DNA from: Ctena decussata
Lineage: Eukaryota > Mollusca > Bivalvia > Lucinida > Lucinidae
Length of the DNA stretch: 64,000 nucleotides
Direction of reading: 5' to 3'
NCBI GenBank assembly: GCA_963989385.1
Contig: OZ022508.1
Location: 49,453,087 to 49,517,086, forward strand
Position numbers and translations under genes: made by a program. This document shows, piece by piece, positions 34,880 through 46,687 of this stretch. The notes under the pieces are model-generated. The model was given only the letters and a program-made list of their open reading frames with translations. It was not told where the DNA came from and did no database searches. Position 1 is the first letter of the stretch. Every line of letters starts with the position of its first letter.

Positions 34880-37800
34880 AATACAACTATTGCATTTAAA
34901 CATCAGGGGTCTTTCTCTAATAGCAGAGCAGGCTCAGCAAGTACTAATATTAAGTAAACTTTTGTTCTGCTCTACCATCTCTCCACAGACACAACAACTC
35001 CTGCTCTTGTTCTGTCAGCAAAGCAGCAATCTACCACCTTTCAGCACGTGCTACAACCTAAGCTGTTGTAACACCATAAAAGCATGATTCTACCATCTCC
35101 CAGAAAGTTCTAATATAACCTAAGTTCTTGTTCCATCAGCAAAGCAGGATCCTACCATCTCTTCACAGGTACTACCACATACAGAAAAAAAGATAGGCTA
35201 CAGCCTCTGGACTTGTTCTGTCAGCACAGCAGGATACTACCATCTCTCCACAGGTTCTACTTAAAATTACAGTATGCTTTTCTCTGGCTTTCATTGCCAG
35301 ATATTGTCAGGGTCACTGATGAGGCTTGAATAGCCGAAACTTCAAAGTATGGCCAATGTTCCTTCTTTTGAATGTGTTCTCTGCTCTCGAAGGAACTCTT
35401 TAAGATTTTAATTTACCTCAGCTCTTGTTCTGTCAGCACAACATGATTCTACCATCACTCCACAAGTACTACAATCTAAGCTGATGTTCTGTCAGCACAG
35501 CAGGATTCTACAATCACTCCAGCACTCTACTGCTGCCACTACAACAAGATTCTACCATCTCTCAGCGTGTTTTACTATAAACTAAGTTCTTGTACTGTCA
35601 GCACAGCAGGAACCTATCATCATGCAACAGGTACTACAACATCAGCTCTTGTTCTGTCAGCACAACATGATTCAAATGTCACTCCACAAGCACTACAACC
35701 TAAGCTATTGTTCTATTAGTACAGCAGAGTTCTACCATCTCTCCACACTGGAACTATAACCTAAGCTCCAGTTCTGCCACCAAAGCATGATTCTACCATC
35801 TCTCAGCAAGTACTGCAACAACCTAAGCTGTTATCATCACTCCATGGGTACTAAAACTTAGGACCTTGTACTCTCAGCACAACAGGACTCAGCTCTACCA
35901 TCACTCCACAGATATAATAAAAACATTAAGCTCTAGTTCAACCACCAAAGCATGATTCTACCATCTCTCAGCAAGTACTTCAACAACCTAAGCTGTTATT
36001 TTGTTAGTATAGCAGGATAAATCTATCATTGCTCCATAGGTTATATAACGTAGGACCTTGTACTCTCAGCACAACAGGACTCAGCTCTACCATCACTCCA
36101 CAGATATAATAAAAACATTAAGCTCTAGTTCAACCACCAAAGCATGATTCTACCATCTCTCAGCAAGTACTTCAACAACCTAAGCTGTTATTTTGTTAGT
36201 ATAGCAGGATAAATCTATCATTGCTCCATAGGTTATATAACGTAGGACCTTGTACTCTCAGTACAACAGGACTCAGCCCTACCATCACTCCACAGATATG
36301 ATAATGTAAGCTCTAGTTCTGTCACCAAAGCATGATTCTACCATCTCTCAGCAAGTACTGCTAAAACCTATTAGGTTCTAAAACAGCCTTGTTCTGTTAC
36401 TATCATTGCTACATAGGTAACAAAACACAAGACCTTGTTCTCTCAGCACAGCAGGACTCTACCATCACTCCACAGGTATTACAGGTATTACAATCTAAGC
36501 TCTTGTTCTGTCAGCATAGCAGGACTCTACCATCACTCCACAGGTATTACAAACTAAGCTCTTGTTCTGTCAGCATAGCAGGACTCTACCAACACTCCAT
36601 AGGTATTACAATCTATGCCAGGGATACAGACTAGCGGTCGCCCACTCGCCCACTGCGAGTAAACAATCCGCTGGGCGCCTAAAATTAAAATGACAGTCGC
36701 CCAGTTTGCGATCGTAAGATGTCGGCGAGTGTCTGACATGTTTTTGGCTTGGAGTAAAATCCGTCACCTGAAAGGGTATTGGTAACTTCTGCGCCGATAT
36801 CTGCTAAGAATATTCGGTGTTCCGTCATACTTGTGTGTTGGATTTTACTCACTATCGAAAAAAACAACATGGCCGCCTCCTCGTAATGTAATATAGACAG
36901 ACAGATAGATTTGGCAGCTAAAAATCTTAGCCGTTAATGTGGCGATAAATCGCTAGTGTTGCACACCTGATTGCTCAAAGGAAGCAAAACCCTGAAGAAA
37001 GGAGGGTTTACTACAAAGCCTACGGAAACGGTGCAATTCTCGCGCAGATTCTGAATAAAAGATTCTCACGTTTTAAATGTGGGCCCCTAAATTTCAGGCT
37101 GGGCAACTAGTTTTCAGTTTTTAGGGGCCCAGCTTGCTCCTCTGAAAAATGAGTTAGTCTGTATCCCTGTATGCTCTTGTTCTGTCAGCATAGCAGGACT
37201 CTACCATCACTCCACAAGTATTACAATCTAAGTTCTTGTTCTGTCAGCATAGCAGGACTGTACCATCACTCCACAAGTATTACAATCTATGCTCTTGGTC
37301 TGTCAGCATAGCCGGACTCTACCATCACTCCACAGGTATTACAATCTAAGGCCTTGTTCTGTCAACATAGCAGGACTCTACCATCACTCCACAAGTATTA
37401 CAATCTATGCTCTTGTTCTGACAGCATAGAAGGACTCTACCATCACTCCACAGGTATTACAATCTATGCTCTTGTTCTGTCAACATAGCAGGACTCTACC
37501 ATCACTCCTATAGTATTACAATCTAAGTTCTTCTTCAGCCAGCATAGCAGGACTCAATCATCACTCCACAGGTATTACAATCTATGCTCTTGTTCTGTCA
37601 GCATAGCAGGACTCTACCATCACTCCACAGGTATTACAATCTATGCTCTTGTTCTGTCAGCATGGCAGGACTCTACCATCACTCCAAAGGTATTACAATC
37701 TAAGCTCTTGTTCTGTCAGCATACCAGAACTCTACCATCACTCCACAAGTATTACAATCTATGCTCTTGTTCTGTCAGCATAGCAGGACTCTACCATCAC

Positions 37801-38640
37801 TCCACAGGTATTACTATCCATGCTCTAGTTCTGTCAACATAGCAGGACTCTACCATCACTCCAAAGGTATTACAAACTATGCTCTTGTTCTGTCAGCAAA
37901 GCAGGACTCTACCATCACTCCACAAGTATTACAATCTATGCTCTTGTTCTGTCAGCATAGCAGGACTCTACCATCACTCCACAGGTATTACAATCTATGC
38001 TCTTGTTCTGTCAGCATAGCAGGACTCTGCCATAACTCCACAAGTATTACAATCTATGCTCTTAGTCTGTCAGCATAGCAGGACTCTACCATCATTCCAC
38101 AGGTATTACAATCTATGCTCTTGTTCTGTCAGCAAAACAGGACTCTACCATCATTCTACCATCACTCCACAAGTATTACAACCTAATTTCTTATTCTGTC
38201 AGCATAGCAGGATTTACCATCACTCCATAGGTATTACAATCTAAGGTTTTGTTCTGTCAGCATAGCATGACTCTACCATCACTCCACAGGTATAACAATC
38301 TATGCTCTTAGTATGTCAGCATAGCAGGACTCTACCATCATTCCACAGGTATTACAAACTATGTTCTTGTTCTGTCAGCATAGCAGGACTCTACCATCAC
38401 TCCACAAGTATTACAATCTAAGTTCTTGTTCTGTCAGCATAGCAGGACTCTACCATCACACCACAATTATTACAATCTATGCTCTTGTTCTGTCAGCATA
38501 GCAGGACTCTACCATCACTCCATAGGTATTACAATCTAGGCTCTTGTTCTGTCAGCATAGCAGGACTCTACCATCACTCCACAGGTATTACAATCTAAGC
38601 TTTTGTTCTGTCAACATAGCAGGACTCTACCATCTCCCAG
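34880..38640 (+). repeat. 59-bp satellite, main array
   Basis: The unit is TTCTGTCAGCATAGCAGGAC, TCTACCATCACTCCACAGGT, ATTACAATCTATGCTCTTG. From 37170 to 38640 the period is a steady 59 bp with few changes. From 34880 to 36600 the units are strongly diverged, and a roughly 185-bp segment is itself duplicated (about 35857-36040 and 36053-36235). It is broken by a DNA element at 36619-37169. Open frames here are repeat artefacts. Confidence 0.9.
36619..37169. mobile_element. Non-autonomous hAT-like element inserted in the satellite
   Basis: A perfect 15-bp inverted repeat (CAGGGATACAGACTA / TAGTCTGTATCCCTG) bounds 551 bp. TATGC at 36614-36618 and 37170-37174 is the target duplication and belongs to the interrupted 59-bp unit, so the empty site is known. 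Internal GCGACTGTCATTTTAATTTT and GGGGCCCAGC pieces show no open transposase. Confidence 0.85.
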
Positions 38641-38837
38641 CAAGTACCACAAGCTCAGCTCGTGTTATGTCAGCACGGCATAATTCTGCCATTATTCTAT
38701 AGGGCTGGTGCTTCAACCTAAGCTCTTGTTCTGTCAGCACATCAAGATTCTATCATCACTCTATAAGAACAACAAAAGAAGCTCTTGCTCTGTCAGCACT
38801 CTGTAGGTACAGAGTGGGTATTACCTGAGCTTTTGTT

Positions 38838-39290
38838 AGGAGTACCTACCCACTACCTATGTAGGTACTCCTGAACTTTTGCTAGGAGTACCTACCCACT
38901 ACCTATGTAGGCACTCCTGAGCTTTTGGTAGGAGTACCTACCCACTACCTATGTATGTACTCCTGAGCTTTTGCTAGGAGTACCTATCCACTTCCTATGT
39001 AGGAACTCCTAGGAGTACCTACCCACTACCTATGTAGGCACTCCTGAGCTTTTGCTAGGAGTACCTACCCACTACCTATGTATGTACTCCTGAGCTTTTG
39101 CTAGGAGTACCTACCCACTACCTATGTAGGAACTCCTGAGCTTTTGCTAGGAGTACCTACCCACTACCTATGTAGGTACTCCTGAGCTTTTGCTAGGAGT
39201 ACCTACCCACTACCTATGTAGGAACTCCTGAGCTTTTGCTAGGAGTACCTACCCACTACCTATGTAGGTACTCCTGAGCTTTTGCTAGGA
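38838..39290 (+). repeat. 46-bp palindromic minisatellite, about ten units
   Basis: Each unit holds AGGAGTACCTAC ... GTAGGTACTCCT as 12-bp inverted arms around CCACTACCTAT, followed by GAGCTTTTGCT. One unit near 39005-39015 is shortened. Each repeat, and any pair of neighbouring arms, can fold. Confidence 0.9.
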
Positions 39291-39633
39291 CAGGCATTGT
39301 AAGTACATGGGGTTTTACTATCACATTATAGGAACATCGACCTCTGCCATATATGTCAGTACAACAGTATTTCATTATGACTGCAGGTTCTACAATCTGG
39401 GCTCTTGCTATCTTGCTATGCTATCATTATAAGTAGGATTCTACCATTGACCTCATTTGCAATAACTTGAGCTCTTGCTGAGTCAGCACTACAGGAAATT
39501 CTACCATCATGCTGCTTATACTATAACCTATACTCTTGCCTCATCAGAACAACAGAATAATATCATCTCTTTGTAGATTCAACAACATAAGCTCTAATAT
39601 TGGTTACCATCAATGCTGGTACAATGTAAGCTT

Positions 39634-40095
39634 TAGAGGTGCAATGATTCACTTCGATGCATCGAAAATCCGGTTCACAAGGGCCGATTCGATTCCGATA
39701 ACAACTCCTCTAATTTCGATTCGATTCACAATCCCCCGCATGGGCCCTCAATTAAAACGGAAGTCCGTGTTTTAGACCCACTCTTAATATTATAACGCTG
39801 TTTATAACGTAACGTACGATTGGTCAGTAATAATTAGGTCATCCAATCAATACGGGTGTTTTGTTTCCTTATCGGTAGGGTTATCAAAATGGCGTCTAAC
39901 GATGACTCGCAGAAACCTGTGCTCAAAGATGCACCCAAAGATAAATAGAAGTGTAAATATAACAAAAGAAAGTGATAAACATGAGGAATTAAGGTAGCAT
40001 AAAATCAATCATGAATCGAATCGAATTAATCGAATCGAGGTGTCTGAAATCGAAATCGAATCGAATCGGTCGTTGGGTGAATCGTTGCAGCTCTA
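39634..40095. mobile_element. hAT-type MITE with 8-bp target duplication
   Basis: Ends TAGAGGTGCAATGATTCAC and GTGAATCGTTGCAGCTCTA are inverted repeats. GTAAGCTT at 39626-39633 and 40096-40103 is a perfect 8-bp duplication. Subterminal TCGAATCGAATCG repeats and a 19-codon start (39889-39948) are inside. It interrupts the diverged part of the 59-bp satellite region. Confidence 0.88.
39889..39948 (+). pseudogene. 19-codon remnant reading frame in the hAT-type element
   Basis: ATG with a purine at -3 and G at +4 opens MASNDDSQKPVLKDAPKDK and then TAG. It is probably the relic of the transposase N-terminus kept from the parent element. It is too short to act as one. Confidence 0.35.
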
Positions 40096-40109
40096 GTAAG
40101 CTTGTGCAC

Positions 40110-41640
40110 TGTCATCATTCTATCTTCATTCTGTAGGTAGTATAATCTAATGGCTCTTTCTTTGCCAGTACAACAGACTTCTACCAAAACTTTGTAGGTA
40201 ACATAGCCTTAGCTCTTGATGCATCAACACTGTTGGATTCTACCATTACCCTGCTTGCACATTTCAAATCTTGCTCTGTCAGCTGCAGATTTCTGCTGTC
40301 AGCAACAACCTAACAATAAACTACCCCATAAGCTTTTGTTCTGCCAGAAAGGCACTAGTTCAACCATTTCAGATGTAAGGTTAGCTTTCACTCTGTCAGC
40401 AAAACAGGATTCTACCATAAAGTCAGAGAAGCAAACATCTAAACTATTGTGAAGGAGAATTCTGCCATAACTCTGTGCACACACATCTTAAGTCTTGCCC
40501 TATTAGCTCTCACTCTGTCAGCAAAACAGGATTCTACCATAAAGATATAGAAGCAAACACCTGAACTCTTATAAAGGAGAATTCTACCATAACTCTGTGC
40601 ACATATATTCTTAAGTCTTGCCCTACTAGCTAATTCTATCATCACTGGCTCTGGATGAACAATAACCTAAGCCAGTACTCTATATCTACCATCACTCTGC
40701 ACACACAAAATCTCAAGTCTTGGTGCAAAGTGTAATGCTATCATCACCATAGAGGAACAACAACCTATGGCAAGTCTTGTTGTCATCTACCATCATCTGT
40801 TTGCACAACACCCTAAGCTCTTGCAGTGTCAGTGAAGCATCCATAGTGCAGATTTTATTTTATTTGCTAAATTCCTGCTTGTCATAATGCATAGAAATAT
40901 TTTACAAACTAAGGAACAAGACAACATTAGTTCCAGAATTTTATTGTGAGTCTAGCTCTTGCAGTGTCAGTGACTTAGCATCCATAGTGCAGATTATATC
41001 TTATTTTCGACCTTTGAGATCACAAGATACATGCTGAGAAATTTGAAATTTTAGATTGGTTTAGACTCTTATTTTAGATCATCGTCTTTTATATTATTTG
41101 GACCCTTTTTGATACTAAACAGTCTTTGATTGACTGCCCAGTTTAAATGTAAGAAATAACTGTGTGCATGCCTCTGGTTTCGTCACCAGACATTGCCAGG
41201 GTCACTGATGAGGCTTTAATAAATAGCCGAAGTTATGTAGTCTGGCCCATGTCCCTTCTTCTGAATGTATTCTCTGCTCTTGAAGGAACTCTTTAAGATT
41301 TTAATTTTACCACCACTCTTCATGAACATCCTCTGTCTTGCAGGCAATGCATAATTTTATCATCACTCTGGTGGGACTACAACCTAAGCTCTTGTTCTAT
41401 CTACCATCATTGTTTTGCACAACACCTTTAGGCATGTCTACAGCATCCCAAGTCTTGCTTTGTCAGCAATACAGAATTCTACCATCTCCCTGAAGGAACA
41501 ACCTAAGTGTCAGCAAAACAGAATTCTACCATCACTCTACATGCCCAACATCCCAAATCTTGCTCTGTCAGCAAAGCAGGATTGTACTCTGTAGATACAT
41601 CAACCTAAGTTCTTGCTCTGTCAGGACTCTAGGATTCTAT
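40110..41640 (+). repeat. 59-bp satellite, highly diverged right flank
   Basis: TCTACCAT, CTCTGTCAGCA and AACCTAAGCTCTTG recur at irregular spacing. One roughly 120-bp block is duplicated (near 40380-40490 and 40505-40615). It fades out by about 41640. Confidence 0.7.
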
Positions 41641-41644
41641 CTGT

Positions 41645-42650
41645 AGAAGTGAGAATTTAGTAATATATGTATTTGAATTATATTTGAAAGCTTTAAATAT
41701 TTTACCCGATTAAATATTTTTTTTACCAGATATGCTTGGCAGTCAGATGAGTTTCTTGCCAACTGGCCCTGAGGTTGTTCCACCTCACAGTAATGCTTAG
41801 GCCAAGTAACTTTTGTTAGTATATGCTCTGGCAATATATAAACCCAAAATAATTAGCCTTCATGACTCTCTACACCTCAGCAGTGTGCCCTGTACCAATA
41901 TTTTGGCCTCTGGCATCTCAACAAAGATCATTAATTCTGACTCAGGATATGACGCTCATTTCAACTCTATGAGGATCTTGCAGTCATTGATCAGTTTATT
42001 TGTATCAATGCTCTAGATCCTACACTTATCTAATATGACCAATATTACTGATAAATCAAACACTATTTTGATCCGTTTTCCTTCCTCAGGAACTGAGAGA
42101 TAGATTTTTTCTCTGTGCTCAAATTTTAATCTGTACACAAAAACTGCCAACTGCATGGATGAGCAAACAACAAAAAATACCTAGTACATCACTCATACAT
42201 ACCTATATTAGGTAGGTAATCCATTTGCACTCATATTTTTAAACACCATTGAAATCACAAAATATCTGATGATAAAATTATCACCTTTGGTATTTTTCAC
42301 AGCATAAACATAAGTCATTAAATGACACAAAACACAGTTAACTAAATTCCACTGAAAAATATGAATGTTGTACTAGTAATCCTGTCACAAAGTACAAAAA
42401 TAAGTGTCAAAACAACTTTGTGTATTTCTAGGTTTTATCCAGACTACACATAGTATTATCTGTATGAGTAGTCAGGTAAAACCACTCCAGGGCATACCTG
42501 TAAAATTTAGATGTATATACCTGTACTAATAGTTGGACAACACTACACAACAACATTTTGTGGGTGTGCACAGTGCTGAAGACATGTCAATATTTAGTGT
42601 TTTTCCCTATTATGCCAATCTTAAGTTTCACCATACAAGTGGCATACTTA
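41645..42650. other. Intronic sequence, nothing recognised
   Basis: AT-rich; short open frames only. Confidence 0.4.
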
Positions 42651-42655
42651 TGACA

Positions 42656-43017
42656 TACCGTATTAATCCAATTAGACGCCCCTGCCTCTTTTCCAAAAAT
42701 AATGTAATATTATGTAGCATGAATTGCTGTTTGCTTCGCTGGATAGCGTTGCTCTTTGAAATGGGGTCCACTCTAACAGGAAAAAATTTGCTCCTAAAGG
42801 AGCAAAATCTTTCCTTTAAGAGTTGACCCCTACTAAAAAGGGAGGCAAAAAAAGTAGAATTGCCTCCACTGAAGTGACCCATCACCTTTATATTGCATAT
42901 TAGAGGTATTTTGGCAGTGACTGGTTTACTACACTTTACGCTCTAAATAATGCCCTCCCCCCCCCCTTTTTCAGAAAATGCAATGCTCTTGGGGTGTTTG
43001 ATAGGATTAATACGGTA
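42656..43017. mobile_element. MITE with TACCGTATTAATCC ends
   Basis: TACCGTATTAATCCAATTAG, then ACGCCCC, mirrors GGGGTGTTTGATAGGATTAA, then TACGGTA; a TA duplication is likely. The interior includes the GGAAAAAATTTGCTCC hairpin (42770-42824) and a C run. Fragments of this family explain the dispersed hairpins at 17008, 18828 and 21611. Confidence 0.7.
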
Positions 43018-43119
43018 CTTGTATATTTGTGTAGAGAAATGAGAAAAATGGTAAAGTTATTATGACAGACCTATTGATGCATCATGGTTTTAATCACCAT
43101 TTCTACAAGTGAGAAAACT

Positions 43120-43330
43120 TCAAAGCAGAATAGTATTTGCTTCCCTTGCGAGGGCGTCCCTTCTTGAATAGGGGTTACTCTTAATGGACAGAATATTCTC
43201 CTCATTAAAGAATAGCCCCCATGAGAAGGGAGCTAGCATATACTTTTTTGTCACGAGTGACCAGCCTTGGATCTGTATCAGTTTTGCCAGAACACCCCAA
43301 CATGCAATATTTCCTAAACTGTCAGCTGCC
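43120..43330. mobile_element. Degraded relative of the TACCGTATTAATCC MITE
   Basis: TACTCTTAATGGACAGAATA ... TTAAAGAATAG and GAAGGGAGC repeat the internal layout of 42656-43017 without its ends. Confidence 0.4.
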
Positions 43331-43343
43331 TTCCCTACCATAA

Positions 43344-44285
43344 ACTAGACAATCACTAAAGGTGATGATTCCTCACCAGATGACTAATATGTTTAGACAT
43401 ATTTGTGACCTTGACCCTAAAGTTCTGGATTGCGAAATTATCCAAGGTATTGTCACACAAAAAAATTAATTTTGTGTGAAGTTATACCAAAATCTATTAA
43501 TAAATAAAGGGGCTAGAGCGATGACAAAGTTGTTTTTTCAAAAATAGCAACTGCGACCTTGACCTTGGACCAACAATGCTGAAACAGGAATTTATCTAAG
43601 ATATTGTCATACATAACATTTGTGTGAAGTAATATCAAATTCGGTCCATAAATAAAAGAGCTAGAGCAATGACAAAGTTTTTTCTAAAAATAGCAACTGT
43701 GACCGTGACCTTGATCCTACCAACCTGAAACATGAATTCAGTCGAGGTACTGTCATACTCCATATAGATGTGTTGTCATATCGAATTTGGTTTATAAATG
43801 AGGTCGCTAGGGCCGACAAAAGGTGGGCTTGTACATAAGGCATGGAAATATGGTCAAACTATGTATGCCATTTAAGGGGACATAATTCTGCAATAATGAC
43901 CTGAGTCAAAGTTCTGTTTCCTTTATGCACAGGTTCAATGCATGTCTGAATTGTGTTGCAAGTTTCAAATCCCTGCATCAAATACTGTAAGAAGAGTCAT
44001 GGAGACACGAATACTACAGCTGTACATAAGGCATGGAAATATGGATAAAATATGTATGTCATTTAAGGGGACATAATTCTACAAAAATGACCTGGATCAA
44101 AATTTCGTTCCTTTTATGCACATGTTCAAAGCATGTCTGAACTGTGTTGCAAGTTTCAAATCCCTGCATCTATTTATACTGTAGGAGTTGCGGAGACAGG
44201 AACAGTACTTCGAAGTGTACTTACATACAGACAGACAAGGGCAAAACTATATGCCCCTCCCCACTTTGTGGCAGGGGTATAAAAA
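43344..44285 (+). mobile_element. Tandem-core element, family II
   Basis: The 5' end is ACTAGACAATCACTAAAGGT with GATGA (hairpin ATCACT/GGTGAT). The core repeats GGAAATATGG(T/A)CAAA ... AAGGGGACATAATTCT ... CCTGCATC in units of about 180 bp. The 3' end is TGCCCCTCCCCACTTTGTGG with CAGGGGTATAAAAA. A larger copy is at 57752-60996. Confidence 0.65.
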
Positions 44286-44550
44286 TCTAAGTTTTGGGAC
44301 AAATACTGATAGGTGGTTATGGTCTGAGCAAACAAAGTAGACCAAGATCAGACTGCTCCTAACAGGGCATTCAGTGTTTCCTATTCCATCTACATCTTTT
44401 ACTGTTCCATTTTTAGGATAACTGGTGTCCTAATTATTAGAGTTTTACAGTTTTAAGAACTGGTAATGCATCCTAACAGTTACTGCTCCGACACCCAGTT
44501 GCCACACCACAACTCAGAGAAGTCTACTCCAACTGAGATCTAACTCCAAT

Positions 44551-44825
44551 GCCGGGCCGGGTAGCGCAATCGGTAGGGCACCTGACTCGTAAGTCAGAGG
44601 TCCTGGGTTCGAATCCCGGTCTGGCCACATACTTTCGTTTCTCCTTCCGCTGATTCAAGAAGGGCAGTTGTCAGTTACTGGCGAAAGTATGTGCACTTAG
44701 TACTGGTTAACCGCTTAGGGGGTCTAAGCCTGCCCAGGAATAGTGTGGTTAGGTTAACTGACCGTCCCGACATGACCTTAGTTGTTTACCGTGGACGTTA
44801 AGCATCAAATCAACCAACCAACCAA
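44551..44825 (+). mobile_element. Complete tRNA-derived SINE, type A, with target duplication
   Basis: The head GGCCGGGTAGCGCAATCGGT with stem CTGAC/GTCAG and a perfect GGTTCGAATCC B box is well preserved. GGCCGGG can pair with TCTGGCC as an acceptor stem. The body is followed by a (CAAC)n-type tail. ATCTAACTCCAAT at 44538-44550 and 44826-44838 is a 13-bp target duplication, showing LINE-mediated retroposition. The anticodon loop is 6 nt as I fold it, so this is not a working tRNA. It could relate to the V-SINE families known in molluscs, which I cannot check. Confidence 0.88.
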
Positions 44826-45229
44826 ATCTAACTCCAATAGGCAGGTATAATATTCCTCATAAAGCTACCCTAATGAGGTATACATACCTTAAACTCAATC
44901 AGCCAATCAATGACAAAACACATAATTTACACCGTTCATGTCAATATTGTTCAAACAAGGTGAGAAAAAGTCATTTTGGCTGCAAGATTTGAAAATGATA
45001 GCAAATCAAATAGAAATATGATAGTAAATATATACAATTAACAATGGCCCAGCTTGACCAAGTCAGCAAGCACTCCATAACAATCCCCTTGATTTAACAG
45101 TCACTGTAACCCTGACTGGTCTGGCATTTATACCAGTAAACAAAGACAATGTACAGGAAACAATGTGGAAATTGCTAGTTTCTCTCTCATGGATGATTTT
45201 TTTTGCAGACCTAAATTTCCCCTGCGAAA

Positions 45230-45720
45230 TTTGTTCTAGAACTAACATAAAGTTCTTGAACATTCAAGAACTTTCGTTGAACCTTTAGAACTGTTCTAGA
45301 ACTGATAAAACAGTTCTTGAACTGTGGTTCTGGAACCTGAATTGTTCTTGAACCCTGGTCCCCAAGAAATTTGTCTAGAACTAATATCAAGTTCTTAAAT
45401 GTTCAAGAACTTTTGTTGAACCTTTAGAACTGTTCTTGAACTGATAAAATGACTGTTCTTGAACTGTGGTTCTGGAACCAGAATTGTTCTTGAATTCTGG
45501 TTCTAAAACTATGAGATCTGTTAGAGCATTTATTCTAGAACTAAACCAGATCTTAAACTGATTATTTGCAAGTTCTAGAACTGTTAGCCAGCATTCAAAA
45601 TTTATGGTTCTTGAACAGTTGTCACAAAGTCACAAAAGTGAAAGAACAAAAATTCTAGAACTACCACAGTTCTAGAACTGACTGGTGGGTTCTAGAACTG
45701 TACTAGAACTGAAGTTAAAG
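45230..45720. repeat. Array of TTCnnGAA palindromes
   Basis: About 18 copies of TTCTAGAA, TTCTTGAA, TTCAAGAA or TTCTGGAA occur within 490 bp, in loosely repeated blocks of about 115-120 bp (AGTTCTTGAACATTCAAGAA ... GGTTCTGGAACCTGAATTGT). Confidence 0.75.
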
Positions 45721-46113
45721 TAGCCTCCCTTTAAATTTAAGTCAAAAATTCTAGTTATTTGAATTAATTACTTCCAAACAATTATTTATTCAAAATATCT
45801 AAGTAGACAAGAAAACAATAAACACCATCTAGGTTTCCACCTATACAGAGCTTACAATTTGGCAATTTTATTATAATTTGACAACAACACATTGAACACC
45901 AATTAGTTATGATTTTTCAGAATGTTATAAATAGAATACAACAGGAAAATATCAGAACAATATAGTTTGTTTTTATGGGATCTGCCTGTGAAGCAGAGGG
46001 CCTAAAGACATTCTGTCCATCATTATAGTTGGACACTCTAGGCATTATATGTCATAAAATATAAATGGCATGCGTTGTGAACTGGATGTGCATTCAGTTT
46101 GGTTGGATTACTA

Positions 46114-46343
46114 CCCCTGTGAGGGATTCAAGAAATCATTCTAGAACAGTTCTTGAACTAGTTCTAGAATTGTTCTTGAACATTAAATGGCCGTTCTAGA
46201 ACTTGAAGTTCAAGAACTACTTCAAGAACTTCAGAGAAATTGTTCTAGAACAAGTTCTTGAAGTAGTTCAAGAACTTCAAGTTTTAGAATGGCCATTTAA
46301 TGTTCAACTGTTCTAGAATGATTTCTTGAATTCCTCACAGGGG
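46114..46343. mobile_element. Large foldback element built of TTCnnGAA motifs
   Basis: CCCCTGTGAGG at the left and CCTCACAGGGG at the right bound a 230-bp palindrome. The arms (ATTCAAGAAATCATTCTAGA and mirror) contain about 13 TTCnnGAA sites. It shares its motif with the array at 45230-45720 and is probably one end or a deleted copy of the same family. Confidence 0.75.
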
Positions 46344-46344
46344 A

Positions 46345-46685
46345 TTTTGCCTCACAGACCATCCGACTCCAGATTCCTGAAACAGGCACCAAAATTCTAC
46401 TGAATTGATAAGCATCTTCATGAAATGCTTACCGGTACAAGTTTTATGGCAATGAAATGGTGATGAAACTTAATTTTTGTAATGTGTTTACATAAGACAG
46501 AATTCATTTGAAAATAGCAAAACCGCAAACACTACATATCTATAAATTAATTGGCACTAAAACTGAACATGCTATTTTATTTAGGTAAGTTGACTATTCT
46601 ACACAAACATATATATTAGTAGAAAGCATGCAATGGTTATATTGTTAGAGCAGGCTAGTTACTGGACTCACAAGCTCTTATACTC
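46345..46685. other. Intron flank, nothing recognised
   Basis: First 340 nt of the 42-kb intron downstream of the exon at 46688-46830. No repeat or exon seen. Confidence 0.4.
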
Positions 46686-46687
46686 AC

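Noticed and set aside
37761..38244. Long plus-strand frames in the 59-bp satellite
   Set aside because: 59 is not a multiple of three, and the frames consist of the satellite unit read in successive phases. No coding signal.
34880..38640. CRISPR-like repeat pattern
   Set aside because: The 59-bp units abut with no unique spacers, and the setting is a eukaryotic intron.
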